Source: Tricholoma matsutake
Taxonomy: Eukaryota > Basidiomycota > Agaricomycetes > Agaricales > Tricholomataceae
Length of the DNA: 64,000 nucleotides
Assembly: GCA_026075535.2 (NCBI GenBank)
Contig: AP026545.1
Coordinates: 4,898,001-4,962,000, forward strand
Reading direction: 5' to 3'
Made by a program: the position numbers and the translations under genes. The notes beneath the pieces are model-generated. The model searched no databases. It saw only the letters and a list, made by a program, of their open reading frames with translations, and had not been told where the DNA came from. Positions 14,140 through 26,449 of this stretch are shown piece after piece (the first letter of the stretch is position 1; every line of letters begins with the position of its first letter).

Positions 14140-15904
14140 TCACATAAGCTTTCCGCTCACATAACCAGATCCCGATCCAGTGACGCCACCTGATTTCTTC
14201 AATGCACGGGTGGTCGCAAAAAGGATCCCATCCAGCAATGATGCAACAGTCAGAACCCCGCCTACAATTGCACAGGTCCTGTATGAGATTGATGAGAATG
14301 TAAGTCTCCCAGATGGATACATTGTAGGCACGAACGAGGTGACAAAATGAGCAAATGACTGCTGTGTATCCGAGTGTACGACAAGTATAGGAGAAATTTC
14401 GAAGTTGAAGAAAACACCTTCAATCAGGAATATGAGAAATGACAGGTGCGACATAGATGATAAGTAAGGTATCACCTGGAACACCAGACGTGCCGTGCTG
14501 CACATGGATACCTTCTGCAGTATTACCTTGGTCACCCTCTACTAAGTCTCTTTCGAAGGATGTTGCGCTGTACTGATGCGTGTTGACCTGGAGATTTGAA
14601 TCACATGAGTGTTTTCGAAGAATTGTCCGTGAAAACCTAACAATTTTTCCGTCGTACGTTCGGAATTGGGTCGAGACCACTTTCAAGAAATACTGGAACA
14701 TGGCTTCGGCCTTGTTGGTCTATTCAATGGCATGAGTGTTGAATATGGATGAAAACTGTCTGGGAATAAGACACACGTGCTTGTAAACATCGTTAAGAGG
14801 GTCTGCAGCGACACCTAATCGCTGCTTCATGTCCTTTCCGGCTGCTGCTTTCCAGTAGTCATACTCATCATCACCTAAACTCAAGTTCAAAAAAAAAACC
14901 AGCCCAACCTCGTTAAAAAAAGTTGCAAACCTTCAAAAGCCAAATGGTGGATAGAATGAGAGAAGTCGTGGCGACTACCATCGTCCCGGAGGTACGGCAC
15001 AAGCTCGTATACATTGCGACCTGTTTGGAATGACCGGCCGGGGGATAGATGGATGTTTCCAATGACCTTGTTCACACGAATACGTCCTGATATATTACAG
15101 CCCTCGTTCGCCTGGTCTCTCAGTTTGTCTGCCCAGCCCTCATCCTTACACTGAAGACACAAAAGTTGGTGCAGAACACTTGAGGCACGAAAATGAGGTA
15201 CTAACTTGTTCAATAGTGTCTGGGTTCGAAAAGCTCCACCCCCGGTTAACATACGCTGTCCGAACTTCCTCACAACTGTTACAACATCCACTTTCAGGCT
15301 CCATACCACCATAGCACGATCCACAATAATTTTTATCCTTGACTGTAGACATCTTCTCCACATCGTTTCGCAATTGGTTGGTAGCAGAGTTTGGCACCAT
15401 CTTTCCCTGTGAATCAAGCCGTGTCTTCAAGATATTGTGGAAGATATCTCTTTGAAGCTCCCCGCTAATGTCCATGACGTCCAGGCTGACAACTAGGGGA
15501 AGAAATCAGACCGGCGATGCTTCGGTGAGAAGAATGTGCGCTTACGGTAGCACGGTACCCTTGGAAATGTTACATTCATGTTGACCGTCAACTTCTCTCC
15601 TCTACTCTTGTCCACGACTATGGACGTATCGATCGTGATCCGCCGGTAGTCCATGAACTCTATTGTGGTAAACGCCAGTATGATTGCGGCAGAAATCAAA
15701 GTCACTTGAGTAAAACAAGAACATGAGCAGCAGTACAGTTCGACACCAACTGGATCTTACACAAGGCGCCCGTGCGAGTCTTGACCTTCACGTCCTCTGT
15801 CGTCTAGTACATGTCATGAATATATGATTGTTCGAAGTCATATCACTGTGTACCTTTCCAAAGGCATCTACGCCCTTAAGACCGCCGAATAGACCTTTCG
15901 CCAT
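14140..15904 (-). CDS. ERV46: COPII vesicle cargo receptor Erv46 (ERGIC3 family)
   Basis: Erv46 forms a complex with Erv41 and cycles between the ER and Golgi, retrieving and sorting proteins. The start at 15904 gives MAKGLFGGLKGVDAFGK. Next come a first transmembrane segment (LLTLISAAIILAFTTIEFMD) and a luminal domain with VNMNVTFPRVPCY and LDVMDISGE. The diagnostic cysteine block follows (YCGSCYGGMEPESGCCNSCE), then KVIGNIHLSPGRSFQ and VFFNFEISPILV. A second transmembrane segment (CAIVGGVLTVASLLDGILF) lies near the C-terminus, which ends SGKLM. This is the two-membrane-span layout and usual order of the family. About six to seven short introns interrupt it; the internal joins between 14700 and 14900 are approximate. 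It lies about 200 bp downstream of VPS45 on the same strand; both products serve membrane traffic, but nothing shows co-regulation. Confidence 0.95.
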
Positions 15905-16107
15905 TGTGACCCGAACAAAGCAAAGCAAAGCTACCTCTGTGGGCAGAGAGAAATGACAGAATAATAACTGAAGAAGTATTATAGTTCAGACACGAATAAC
16001 TGGCGAGCACGTGACAAATGTCAACGTGTCCTGCATAGCATCAACCATTGTCAAAGCCATCCATTAAGTGACATATACCTCCTAGTAATAATGTGTAAGC
16101 CAAGATC

Positions 16108-18599
16108 CTAGGGAATAGCTATACGATCGACACCCTGCTTGACTTTGTCTATCAAGCTCTTCACACCATCCCGAATGCCGTCCGCCTGAACACCGACAGT
16201 ATCGCTACTAGACCTGAATACACCCGTTCCGCCTGGTCCACCTAGACTTACATTCACGCCACCAAGATTCAGACTGAGAGCAGGGGCATTAGATGCTGAT
16301 TCCGGTGGCGGGTCATATACAGAGGAAGGGAATGTCGTGGCAGCTGAACGGATCATCTCGAGGTAGCTAAAGTAGTTGTCAGGACGAGAAGGAGAAAAGA
16401 ACCGTGCAGTCATACGAAGAGGAGTTATGGACGCATGTGCCGCCTAGTAGAAGACGTGTTCCCGCGGCAGTTTGCAAACCTCCGGTGGATGCAGCGGTAG
16501 AATCTTGGTTGAAGAGAGCGACTGTCCTCGCTTCTTCATACGTTGTACCACCAATCATAAATATGATAACATCTTGTGGCCTGTCCAGCATATCCCTTCA
16601 GCATCGTATACACTTTTAAAGATCTAAAACGGAACGGACCTCTGTAAACTGGCATTTGGGCCAGGAGCATCAAGGAAAGGGTAGCTGGTCTCTTTCAGTC
16701 TCCCTTTGAATAGATGTTCGAGGGTCTGCGAGAGATGAGGCGTGTGTTGTGTATAGATGTTCTCTACGCCCTGAAGATGAAAAACGTGAGATATCGGTCC
16801 CTGGCCATAGTTCGATCAGCTTCTTACCTTCAGACCTTTGAGTGCAGACCGGCCTTTTGCAAGTAACGACTCGGTGGAAAAGAGGTCGTCTTGCCGTTGA
16901 TCTCCGCCTGCAATATTCAAAAAGACATACACAAGCTCCATGGGGTATTAGATGGTTGTATTCCATTGTGGACGAATCTCGCACCCTGGCGTCCTCCCTC
17001 GATACTCCATTTGCTAACATGAGATTGATGAGCGACGCAATGTTCCCTGTTTGTGTCTTCTGATATCGAAGAGCAAAAAGGATGACCACACGAAGCCTGT
17101 TCCACGGCGGTATGCTGTTATTAGTGACGATGGCCTGCACGCTCTATGACGTTGAAAATTTAGTTGACGTAAAGAACGCACCAAATGGAGCATTACCTTG
17201 AAATCGGCCCCCGCACTAGTGGAAAGGCCCTGTTCCACTTCACCCACCTCAAGAAGCTTGTCCCTCCCAACAAGCCTACTCAACTCGCCCACTAAAGCAA
17301 CGTGTTTGCTGACATTTCCCCCTAGCTTCCTGAATTCTGGGAATTCTTCAACAAACTTCTTCATGTCTGATATAGAATTGATAGACGAGGGAGATTGAGC
17401 CAAGGATCGAGACTGGTACGTCTGCACATAATCTTTCAGGGTTGTTCCTAGGTCACCGAAGGTCGCCAGATAATGTGTTTTAAAAAATGGGTCCGTCGTA
17501 GGCGTCAAAGTGATCTCCTACACATCAGGTTAGCTGGGGACCCGGGAATTTCGTAGGACCACTGACGGACAGCTCTGGTCTGATATCGGGGACAAGGCTC
17601 AGATCAACTCTACCATTCTGAATGCCGAGAAGTTCATGAACCATAGCTTGATACGTCCATTGCGAGAGGAGAGGCGTAACGGGATCGTTGCGTCGGTCAA
17701 GGATCAGCAGCAATGGAGCGACTTGGCTAAGCCGAAAATTGAATAGACTGGACTCCGACTGTATTCGGTGCTAGAGCAGAATATCGTGATTATTAGAAAC
17801 GACACGACAGCGAACACAACCAACCTGAACTTCGACTGCCAACTTTTTGGCCATCGCACTCATTCTCTCGTACCGAATAACTGGTTTCTTTTTGAGACTG
17901 AGCAAAACAGCTGTGATCCCTTCAATAGAACGTGTGAGAGCTTTTGAATCCCAAGAATTCGCTGTTGATCCATATAGAGGCACGGTCGTACTCGGCGTGT
18001 GGTTCAAAGAGAATAAACATGGTAACAACGGTGTATAGTCCGCGAAGTATTCCTTACACAATCACATTAGGAGGGGCACACCTCGAAGTCATACCATCAT
18101 ACCTGTACTTCCTTGACCACTTCATATTCGTCCGCTTCTGCAAGACGTTCGATTGCTGGCTTGCTTAGAATGTTGCTAAAATCTGGAAGGATTGGTGAGT
18201 TACATGTTCCACAAGAAACCCACCAAGACTAATGTGAAGATTCACCGACTGACACAGGTAATACTCTCCGTATTTCGGTTCTCTAAGCTCCGTCTCAAGA
18301 GCCACCAAACTATGTTCGCTACTCTGGAGGAAACAAACACATTTCATGTGTGGCATTCGATCTCGCTTGTTGTTGTCTATGCGGTCTGTTAGGTAGATTT
18401 GATGAGAAAGCAGCATTGACTGCGTCGACGACAGAGAAACGATAGGTGTCTAAAGCAATATTTCATAAATGTGTTGCATCAGTCGGGCAAAAGAAATGAC
18501 ATGACGCACAGTGTGCGAGTCAAGAAGAAGCACTTTCATCGCAGAAGACGAAGACACCAGCTTCGTGACATATGTCTCCACCGCTTTTACGACATCCAT
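16108..18599 (-). CDS. VPS45: Vacuolar protein sorting protein Vps45 (Sec1/Munc18 family)
   Basis: Vps45 is the SM protein that binds the syntaxin Tlg2/Pep12-type SNAREs and allows vesicle fusion at the TGN and endosome. The start at 18599 opens [20 protein letters not shown] and then [10 protein letters not shown]. Later exons carry [36 protein letters not shown], the SM signature [20 protein letters not shown] followed by [11 protein letters not shown], then [29 protein letters not shown] and [12 protein letters not shown]. The last intron (donor GTATGACTGC, acceptor CTTTAG) joins NSSS to [14 protein letters not shown], which fits the family better than the unspliced frame. The C-terminal extension is Gly/Ser-rich and ends at 16108. 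Roughly ten introns interrupt the gene. It is divergent from the GSKIP-domain gene, with only 146 bp between start codons. Confidence 0.93.
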
Positions 18600-18745
18600 T
18601 GCGCTCGACGTTCCGACTTGGAATCGTGCACTATGCTTGTAGAATTCTCGATTGAAGATGTACCACAAGGCTAGGTAGCGGTTTCGTTGTTCAAGTTGAC
18701 GCTCATGCACTGCACTCAGTGAAAGTTTCACGTGTCAATCTCCTC
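18600..18745. promoter_or_regulatory. Compact bidirectional promoter (VPS45 / GSKIP-domain gene)
   Basis: The two start codons face away from each other with 146 bp between them, so both promoters must share this space or overlap the opposite gene. No TATA box or known element is evident. Confidence 0.5.
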
Positions 18746-19152
18746 ATGCCGATTACAGACCATTCGGAATGTGTTCGACAGGCTCACCCCTCTTCCTTCT
18801 TTGGAGATGAATTGCTGCGCGCATTAACAGAGGAGTCTTTTGGCATCAAAGCGTTTTCCACCATCGCAACTACCCAATTACAAGCTACGGCATCAGTGAC
18901 GCTTCTTGAGGGCCAAACCATCCACATTAAACTTGAAACTAGAGGCTATTCTGTAAGATTAGCGTCTTTATCCGCAAAAATTGAGGGCCCATATCCTTTA
19001 ATCAGATTGAATGTATTGGTGATGGCTGTGCACTACCCAGCAATGAAGACACGATATTTGAATCTCTTGATGAGTTTCTACGGTCAGCCAGTCCCATGTA
19101 TGAACAGATGCGCCACGACGCATTGGTCAAGAAGCTAGAGGGGCTTGTGTAG
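18746..19152 (+). CDS. Small GSKIP-domain protein
   Basis: Two exons, 18746-18952 and 19006-19152, give 354 nt and 117 aa. The 53-bp intron follows the codon for Ser in TRGYS. Family marks are the run LLRALTEESFGIKAF, then LLEGQTIHIKLETRGYS, and at the C-terminus FESLDEFLRSASPMYEQMRH. This matches the GSKIP/DUF727 domain, a small fold that in animals binds GSK3 and PKA. In fungi its role is not settled, so only the domain is claimed. An upstream GTG in frame (18719) is not needed; the ATG at 18746 is the first in frame. The length is normal for a stand-alone GSKIP protein. It is convergent with the OGFr-domain gene, 176 bp away. Confidence 0.8.
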
Positions 19153-19328
19153 ATGTTTTCTCGCTGGGGAGATGAATCGTCATATCATACACTTTCGCTT
19201 TGATGTTGCACTTTCGCAGATCCGATACGAGTCTCCACAGAGCATAAGTAGAGGCCTAGGGTCAATGCATCATGGATGTCATTTACTCATCTGACAAACC
19301 AAATAACCTCTGTCTCATCTTTCACAAT

Positions 19329-20251
19329 CTAATTCTCTGGTGCATCGGTCTTCAACCTTTTCTCCAAGGCATCCTTGTACATCGCCCTTGTGAAAACATA
19401 TCCATCGGAGCCCAGCCGAACCTTCTCGATTATGCTGCCAATCCATTGCCTATCTTGTCCGTCTCGTATACAATTAGCCCAGTAATTATCCATACTATCG
19501 CGAAGGCGATCCTTGTTCAGTTGATTTGACTCGCTCTGCTCGCAGAGAACATGAAGGAGGAAACCGAGGTTCAAGTGCTCGAGACCAAATTCAGACAGGC
19601 ATTTCAAGATGCGAGAAATTCGAAGGTAATTGTGTCCAGAATCTTAAAAACATCAGCCATCGGCTGACATCACTTCTAGAACCTGGCTCACAGACAAGAT
19701 TTTTATATCTATCGGAAAAATCTTCGGAGCGGTCAAGGAGTCCCATCTTGGCTGAAACTAGGCGCATCCCGTAGAAATCGAGCATCATATCATACGACTT
19801 TATGATCCGTTCCAAGATAACAGTATTGGACCTCATAGAGGTAATTTCGTGTGGCTGAAGGGCTTGTGATTCATAATTCATTCCTTGGCCATCTCGTATT
19901 GGGAACCTGCAATAGAAAATACGCGTCCAACAAGAAGACGATCGCGTTTCGATCACTTTTGATTTAGCTTGACAAGCCAGAACGTACAACCACTGAATGA
20001 AACCGTGCTTGCTTTCCAGCGTCTTGTAACGTCCGAACCACCTGTGAGGTAGTATTGATCAACGTTTGAAATCGACTGGCGGAAGAATATAACAAGTACT
20101 GCTGGTGTATCTCAGTAATCTTGAGATTATCTGGCTGGCAGCGAAGACGATCGGAATAGAAGAGCAGATTAATAGACAGGCTGGTGTCGTCCCCCTGGTC
20201 CGGATAACCATCCAAGAACTGCTGGATAGTCCAATGAACCTTTGAAGGCAT
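19329..20251 (-). CDS. Opioid growth factor receptor (OGFr) domain protein
   Basis: The start at 20251 gives MPSKVHWTIQQFLDGYPDQG. Splicing from a GT within the TAC-TTG codons near 20093 to a CAG near 20042 gives EIHQQYLWFGRYKTLESKHG, then FIQWL. The next exon gives FPIRDGQGMNYESQALQPHE. These blocks are the hallmark of the OGFr N-terminal conserved region (family pattern: a tryptophan-rich body, HxxIQWL, then a PL-QPHEI box). The middle has ERIIKSYDMMLDFYGMRL. The last exon (19607-19329) is helical and ends DALEKRLKTDAPEN. Fungal members have no known opioid function, and their biological role is unknown. At about 240 residues after splicing the protein is domain-only, without the repeat tail of animal OGFr. 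Confidence 0.85.
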
Positions 20252-20646
20252 TGTTGTTCAACTAGAAACCCTGCTAGATGTACAGTAAGAACCAGGAAAT
20301 GCTGTTACTCGACCCAGAGCGCTGTGACAGCAGTGACTCCCATGCACTACTTATTTCCTCGCGTCAGAGCTTCAGGCAACGCTGCCGCGACTCCGTATTC
20401 CTCTAGATATCCAAAGTGAACTACTAGTTCAACTTCAGGGCCTTTGCTTGATTTCCAACGCCAGAAACGTCACACACTGCCTAGACAGGAATCGTTTGTG
20501 GTTGACCATTGTTGAAGCGGATTTCCTAACTTCGGAGAACATACATATGTACATCGATCATTTCTGAACTGGAGCTGTTCTTGGTATTGCTGGTAAGTGA
20601 AGAGTACATATATGCTTATGTCGCTATGAGATTGGCCTCCGCAAGA

Positions 20647-21327
20647 TCATTCATAATCAACAAATGTCACGTGATCTTCCCAGTAAGGCGGAAACACTGG
20701 GATCGGCCTTCAGCTAGCTTACAAGTCACCTAATAAAAATTGTGCTTTCAGAAAATTGTGCCAAAATGATATTTTTGATGCTGAGATAGTCAATCTTTTA
20801 ATATTTCATTTGGGGAACTCATCGCGTGAAAGAATATACCATGTATAACAGTTTTGGATGTAAGTCGGCAAACACTCCTGCCATAAACCCTCCCGTGCAG
20901 AGGCATACGGGATGTATATTGACAGATCCCAGGAAGCACTTTTTTGTGTCTACATTGTTTGACATTGACATGCACCCCAATGCTGGGTTCATTTACACAA
21001 AAGCCTTGTAAAATATCACGGAGATAAAATAAAAGTGTTCTCTGGGATTTATTTATATACATGCCGCGCCGTATGCCTCTACATGAGAGAGTTTATTGCA
21101 GTTTGCTGACTTACATCCAAAACCGCGACATGGTGTATTCTTTCACGCGATGAGTAATTTCGGCTTCCCCAAGTGAAATCGACTATATATCTCAGCATCA
21201 AAAATATCACTTTCGGCACAATTCCCTACAATTCCCTGAAAGCACATTTTTTATTAGGTGTGGTAAGCTTAGAGGCGTGTTTGCGCCTCATTGGGAAGAT
21301 CACGTGACAATTGTTGATTACGAATGA
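20647..21327. repeat. Long imperfect inverted repeat (foldback/MITE-like), about 0.68 kb
   Basis: The left arm, about 20647-20946, is matched by the reverse complement of about 21036-21327. Shared blocks in order from the outside are GTCACGTGATCTTCCCA, CCTAATAAAAA, TGTGCTTTCAG, GATATTTTTGATGCTGAGAT, TCATCGCGTGAAAGAAT, TTTTGGATGTAAGTC and AGAGGCATACGG. They are separated by small indels. The centre (about 20947-21035) is unpaired. No clear target-site duplication was found at the ends. Read as RNA it would fold into a long hairpin. No protein is encoded; the short frames on both strands mirror each other. Confidence 0.8.
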
Positions 21328-24300
21328 CTTCTACTTTACAGTTACACAATTACACCAATTCAGTCATAGATGGTACGTTATTATGGATACCAACTGTTCG
21401 CCATTATTGCATCTCCAGTTCGTTGGTCCTTATGGGGCCATGTTAGGGCCATGAGGTTATTAGTGGGCGCAGGTCACCAGCGAACAGCATCTGGCGCGAC
21501 ATTGAATGTTGGAAAGTATATGGTCAAAAGGTGTGTTTAGATGCTCATCAGTTGAAGTTAACCCCTGGGGCTCGGTTTGTTAGATGTTTGTATCATCTAT
21601 ACCACGACCATCACTCCCTGTCGGTGTCACGAGGTTTCAGCCTGATTTTAACTCGAAGGCTCGACATCAATCCTCGGTCTGGATCTGCGCAAATGTGTCA
21701 TGGGTTGTTCAGGGATGAGATGGAAGCTACGATCTGCTGACTGAGAGTTGCCTACGGTTAGAATGCCGCAAATTAGAAAAGGATATCAGACACCATGGCA
21801 TCCGTCTTGCATCCGTCGGGATGGCACGCCGCACTACGGATAACAGGGATAGCTCTCGTTCCAGATAGGGCGGGCATCCACGGCCGGCGCCTCAGGGGTA
21901 GGACTCCTAAGATGCTATGAGATCTTTATGATTTTTGTTGTTGCCAGATCATCATGTGCGCGAATGTTTAGAGCTTAGAGAGATGCCTATAAGTCGGCAT
22001 CCATCGTCGGCATCTCTATAACAACATCTAGGATATCATTGATATTTCAAACAAGGCAAGTTTGGGCGCGTCGTCGGAAGGCCGCAGCATCAGATCTTGT
22101 TTTGAATACATCGTTTAACAAAGGGGTATCCAAATCTGAACATGGTGTTCATGATGGGTTCTTCCACGCCCAACAGTGGCGCGTTAGTACATCATTATAA
22201 TAAGATAATTTGCCCGGTGCGGAACAAGAAGATTAATTCATTTCGAGCACAGACTAAGTATGTTAAGGAATATATCAAGTTGCTGTGGACCTAATCAGCA
22301 ACTGCACAACCTCCGGTAGTAGCGGGGAGTGTGGGGAAAGGCTGCTCCGGAAGGGTTGAGTTGCGGGGAACTTGATGATGTCCACAGCTTGTCAGAGCTT
22401 GTCCTGCGGGTTCAATTAAGTCGGCTTCTTCTTGTAGACGGTTAAACACCAGACAATGACCGTCGCGGAGGACGAAGACCCGGTTTCGGGACCAAGCGAG
22501 CGCTGAATCTGCTGCCCCCGATCAGTCCGGCGTGAAACCTTGAGTAGGCCTCGCACAGCACTTGCAGGTGGTACACGCTTTCCACATCTAGAGTCCCGGG
22601 GCCTGATAGGGTCGGTTATAACGGGCGCTAGACGATCGTCACTCGGAGTCATAGTCTGGTTAACTGTCATTCATATCCGGGCAAGGGGGACACCGCGCTG
22701 TTAACGATGTGGAGCAGACGAGTTCTATTTTTGCATGGGACTCCAGAGCCTCCTGAACTGTGATTATGTTTCCCCCGCGTTGGTGGGGAATCCATGATGG
22801 AACATCGTGTAGTATCAATTGCTCAGCACAGCAATAGATAGTAAGTGAGCCCGATTGTGAACCACCTGTGTAAACGGAACACTGGATGGTAATTATGGAT
22901 ATGTGGAGACTGAGAGACCTCGATATATTTGAAACAGATGCACACTCGATGTTTAAAAAAGTTGCCGATTCGACGACATGTGATCCGGCAGCACCAGAAT
23001 TGTCATGGCCTGTCCCAATCAATGGCATTTTTTCAATTGATTCGTGTGCGGATGGCTGATAAAACATGTCGCCTAGAGAGGGCTAATGCGGAGAACAGCT
23101 GACGCTCAAGATCGGTGGGTGAGCTCGAGGGTGATGCAACGGCGAAAGTTATAGATTAACATGCTCGAGTTTGCGTAACTGTGGGGGGTTGTTAGTATTT
23201 GTAAGTTCAGGTCATTCCAACCCTGAGCAATGAAATCATCCCGAAAACACCGGGACAATTTTCGATGACAACATCGATCTTTGGGGAATGAAATCAAGCA
23301 TGCGAAGCGATGCAGCCGTGCACCAAGATGGGAAGAGCCATTTTCTAGACGTGCCCTGATTAAGTTGCAAGACAAGGGAGGCGGATGACTCGACATGGAA
23401 GCGCTTTGCAGACAAGTGAGCGACAAAGGGAGGGGCGGCAAAAGACGGCATGGGCTCGCCCTGCGGCGTATTTACGCTACTCCAATACACAGGGTGGCGA
23501 ATGATGCACGGGTCCGTTCATCCGTACACCCACGCTTAGAGTTAGCACTGAAGCAACGCGACAATCCCCACGTTGGCAGGTGTAAGACCGTGAACACATC
23601 GCTGTCTTTCTTCCGCACAGGAATAAATCCAGCATGAGACATCTTCCCGATTTGCGTAGACTTGGTGACCTTGATAAATTGGACGCAGATGAGAGAGGTG
23701 ATAACAAGATAAAGGCCCAAGGAACAAGTCACCCAGGGTCAGAGCAGATGATCAGTCGGGCCGCGGCAGGGCACTGGCATGGCTCCAAAATGGTCGTTGT
23801 CACCGTACTATTTGCAGGGTCGAGTTGCGGCATGCCTTAACAGTTCTAACACTAATCCGCCGGCTGACAACTGTGGGATGAAATAGGTGTGGGTAACACC
23901 TATATCCTTAACTGCGAACCTGTGCGATATGGGCGTCGGCTGCAGTATTACATGGGGGGAGGGAGTAGGCAACGGTCATCCATGGGATGATGATGATATA
24001 CTCTTCGGCACAAACATACCAAGTTAAAAGTTCGTGGCGCCACTGATAGGGTGGAATTTCGTGAAGAAGATAAGCGGGTACTGAGAGAGAAGCGGAAGCG
24101 CGCTTCCAGGATCCGGGATGCTTCTTTGCGGGGTAGGCTACCCTGTTCAGTTCATCGCAACCGCGGGAGATGTCGACATTCACTGACAATATAATAATAG
24201 AAGGGAGTGGATAAGCACATTTAGGAAGCGGGGATCGAGACTTAGGGAGGGTTTAGAGAACGCCACAGCATACGGGGATGCTGTGAGGGTCAATCCCTCT

Positions 24301-26449
24301 AGACATGGGGAAGGCAAAAGTCCGCACGGGGAGATCGCATTACTGCTAGGAGTATTGCACATGGGAGATAGGGCTCACGGTTCCCACCTGCAGGAAAGGC
24401 CCGACAAGGTTTGTTTAGAGTTGGAGGACCTAGGTTCCTGGACGTATGTGTGGGTGAAGACTGCTGTGAAACTGACATAAGGTCTCCGGGGGTATCCCCT
24501 TCAGGATGGACGTTGGTATCACTAGCTGTCTCCGTCGTGCTGTCGAATGCATGTGGAAGTGAACGTACATCACGATGATGATGATGTCGTGACAAACAGT
24601 CCGCCAGGCGACCATCGGCGAGAATTCCGTTGACATAGACCTGTCGACGGGTGTATTTAAGGTTGATTCAAGGCTGAGATATCATCTGGAGTAGGGCCTC
24701 ACGGAAAAACAGGTGCGCGGATCATGTTCGTTGAAAACATGGTCGAAGTTGGGTCGAAGTCGACAGGAAAGCCGCTGACACGGAAAGCGCAGTTGTCACA
24801 CGTTTCACGACTGTTTCGGGGCTAGTCGGGAGACTAAGTGGTTGCCAATAGAGTATACATGTGAAACGGTCGTTGATTGAGGCATTGGCTGCCGCCATTT
24901 TCCTGCTCGCGTGGTAGATACCGAACAAGCCGAGTCAACTCAGTACCTGATCACCACGGCCGATCACTGATCATTGCGTGGTGTGGCGTTCAAGCCAGAA
25001 TTTCCACTGAACCAGACTGAACGTCATGAGCACGAGGGATCTCATATGATGACTACCTAGTTTATCCGAATGCTGGACCTGAGAGGAGTTTTATGCACAA
25101 GACCTTTTCCTATGATGCCGGGCATTAAGAATTTCGACATACGGAAGTTTTACTGCCGACCACTGGCCGAGTCTTTCTCTCCGAACCTTTCGCGAGATCG
25201 CCCGAAGATTATAATAAAATAGTTCTTTTTTTATTTTTTACTCCAATGCACGTAATATGTCAAGTACTACGCTGTACGCCAATCCGCAGTGTATTTGCGG
25301 TACAGCGGTACAGCAACGGATCTCGCAGGAGCTGTGTTTTTCCCCCAATCGACCGGGATGTCTCTCTCACCCGGACTCGGAGACCTGCGGAACCCCGACG
25401 ATCGATTAGTGTAGCGTTCGGTGAGGCGGGACTCGACATCATCTGACTGTTTGTCGAGCGCGCCGCATCCACTTGCGCGTAAAAAGCTATAAAGGTTGGA
25501 AAACAGACGTAAACAACAGTGTTAACTTGGAATGATCATGATCTCCTATTTGGCCGATGCGAATATACCGGAATGGGACCGGTGGGACCGGTGGACCACT
25601 TGTGAAACTGTCAAGTACATGGTTTCTCACCTTGCCTGAGGATAAAGCCCACACGAGGAAGTGATGGAGATAATGCGTCAATCAGTTTGAAGCTTTCCGA
25701 GGACCTCGAACTCGGGGGTTAAGGGTGTTAATAAAAATAAGAATAGCTTATATTGACTCTCGACTTGGTTAATGACGGTGGGTTTTACGCGGTGGGATGC
25801 AGGACGGAAGAAATAAGGATGTTGGACGACTATACACAAGTGACTGTTGTAATACTAAAAGGAGGGGCTGTGGAAGAAATAGAGTTACGTTTTTAAAATG
25901 ATTTATCGAAGAACGAGGAACAGGAACGTATGAAGGAGCGCAGATCGTGGAAGAATAGGTAAAAAATTCTGGGGTTGGTTAATTTCATTTTAAACTCTGG
26001 ATGGGTGAAGATAGCGGCGCGGCGGATGGCGATCAAGCGGGTAGTAGAGGTCCGAGGAGAGAAGAGAGGAAAGAAGCATAACCGAGTTTGACGCGGGTTA
26101 CGGGGTTAGGTTACGGGTGAGGTTGAGGGGATCATTGACAGGGGGTGATGATAGTTAGGGTTTCGTTGTTTGGTTCCGTGAGACGAGAGATGAACATCCG
26201 CACATGAAACGGAAAGAGCCGCAAGGAGCGGAGAATACCGAAAATGCGGGGAAATGAGGTAAGAGATGACAAGGTGATTGCCGCGGGCGCCATGGTTGTG
26301 GGTTACTCCGGAGGACCGGGACGGAAGAGGAGTGGCGTAACCTGATTTGGCAGAGATCTGAATCTTGAAATGTTGCCTGAGTTTATATAAGATGGCAATA
26401 TATAAACAATCCCGTCCTTGCCCATCCTCCTTTTTTTCTCCAACAAACA
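21328..26449. other. Gene-free region, about 5.1 kb
   Basis: No supportable gene on either strand. The many 60-135 codon frames have no family features, no convincing introns and no consistent composition. AT-rich tracts occur near 25200-25240 and 25900-26000. The part next to 26450 must carry the promoter and probably a long 5' UTR of the Ecl1-like gene. No tRNA, rRNA or element termini were recognised by eye. Confidence 0.5.

Noticed and set aside
22416..24636. Overlapping 60-135 codon frames on both strands
   Set aside because: They occur on both strands over the same bases, with random composition and no motifs; they are expected in GC-balanced noncoding DNA.
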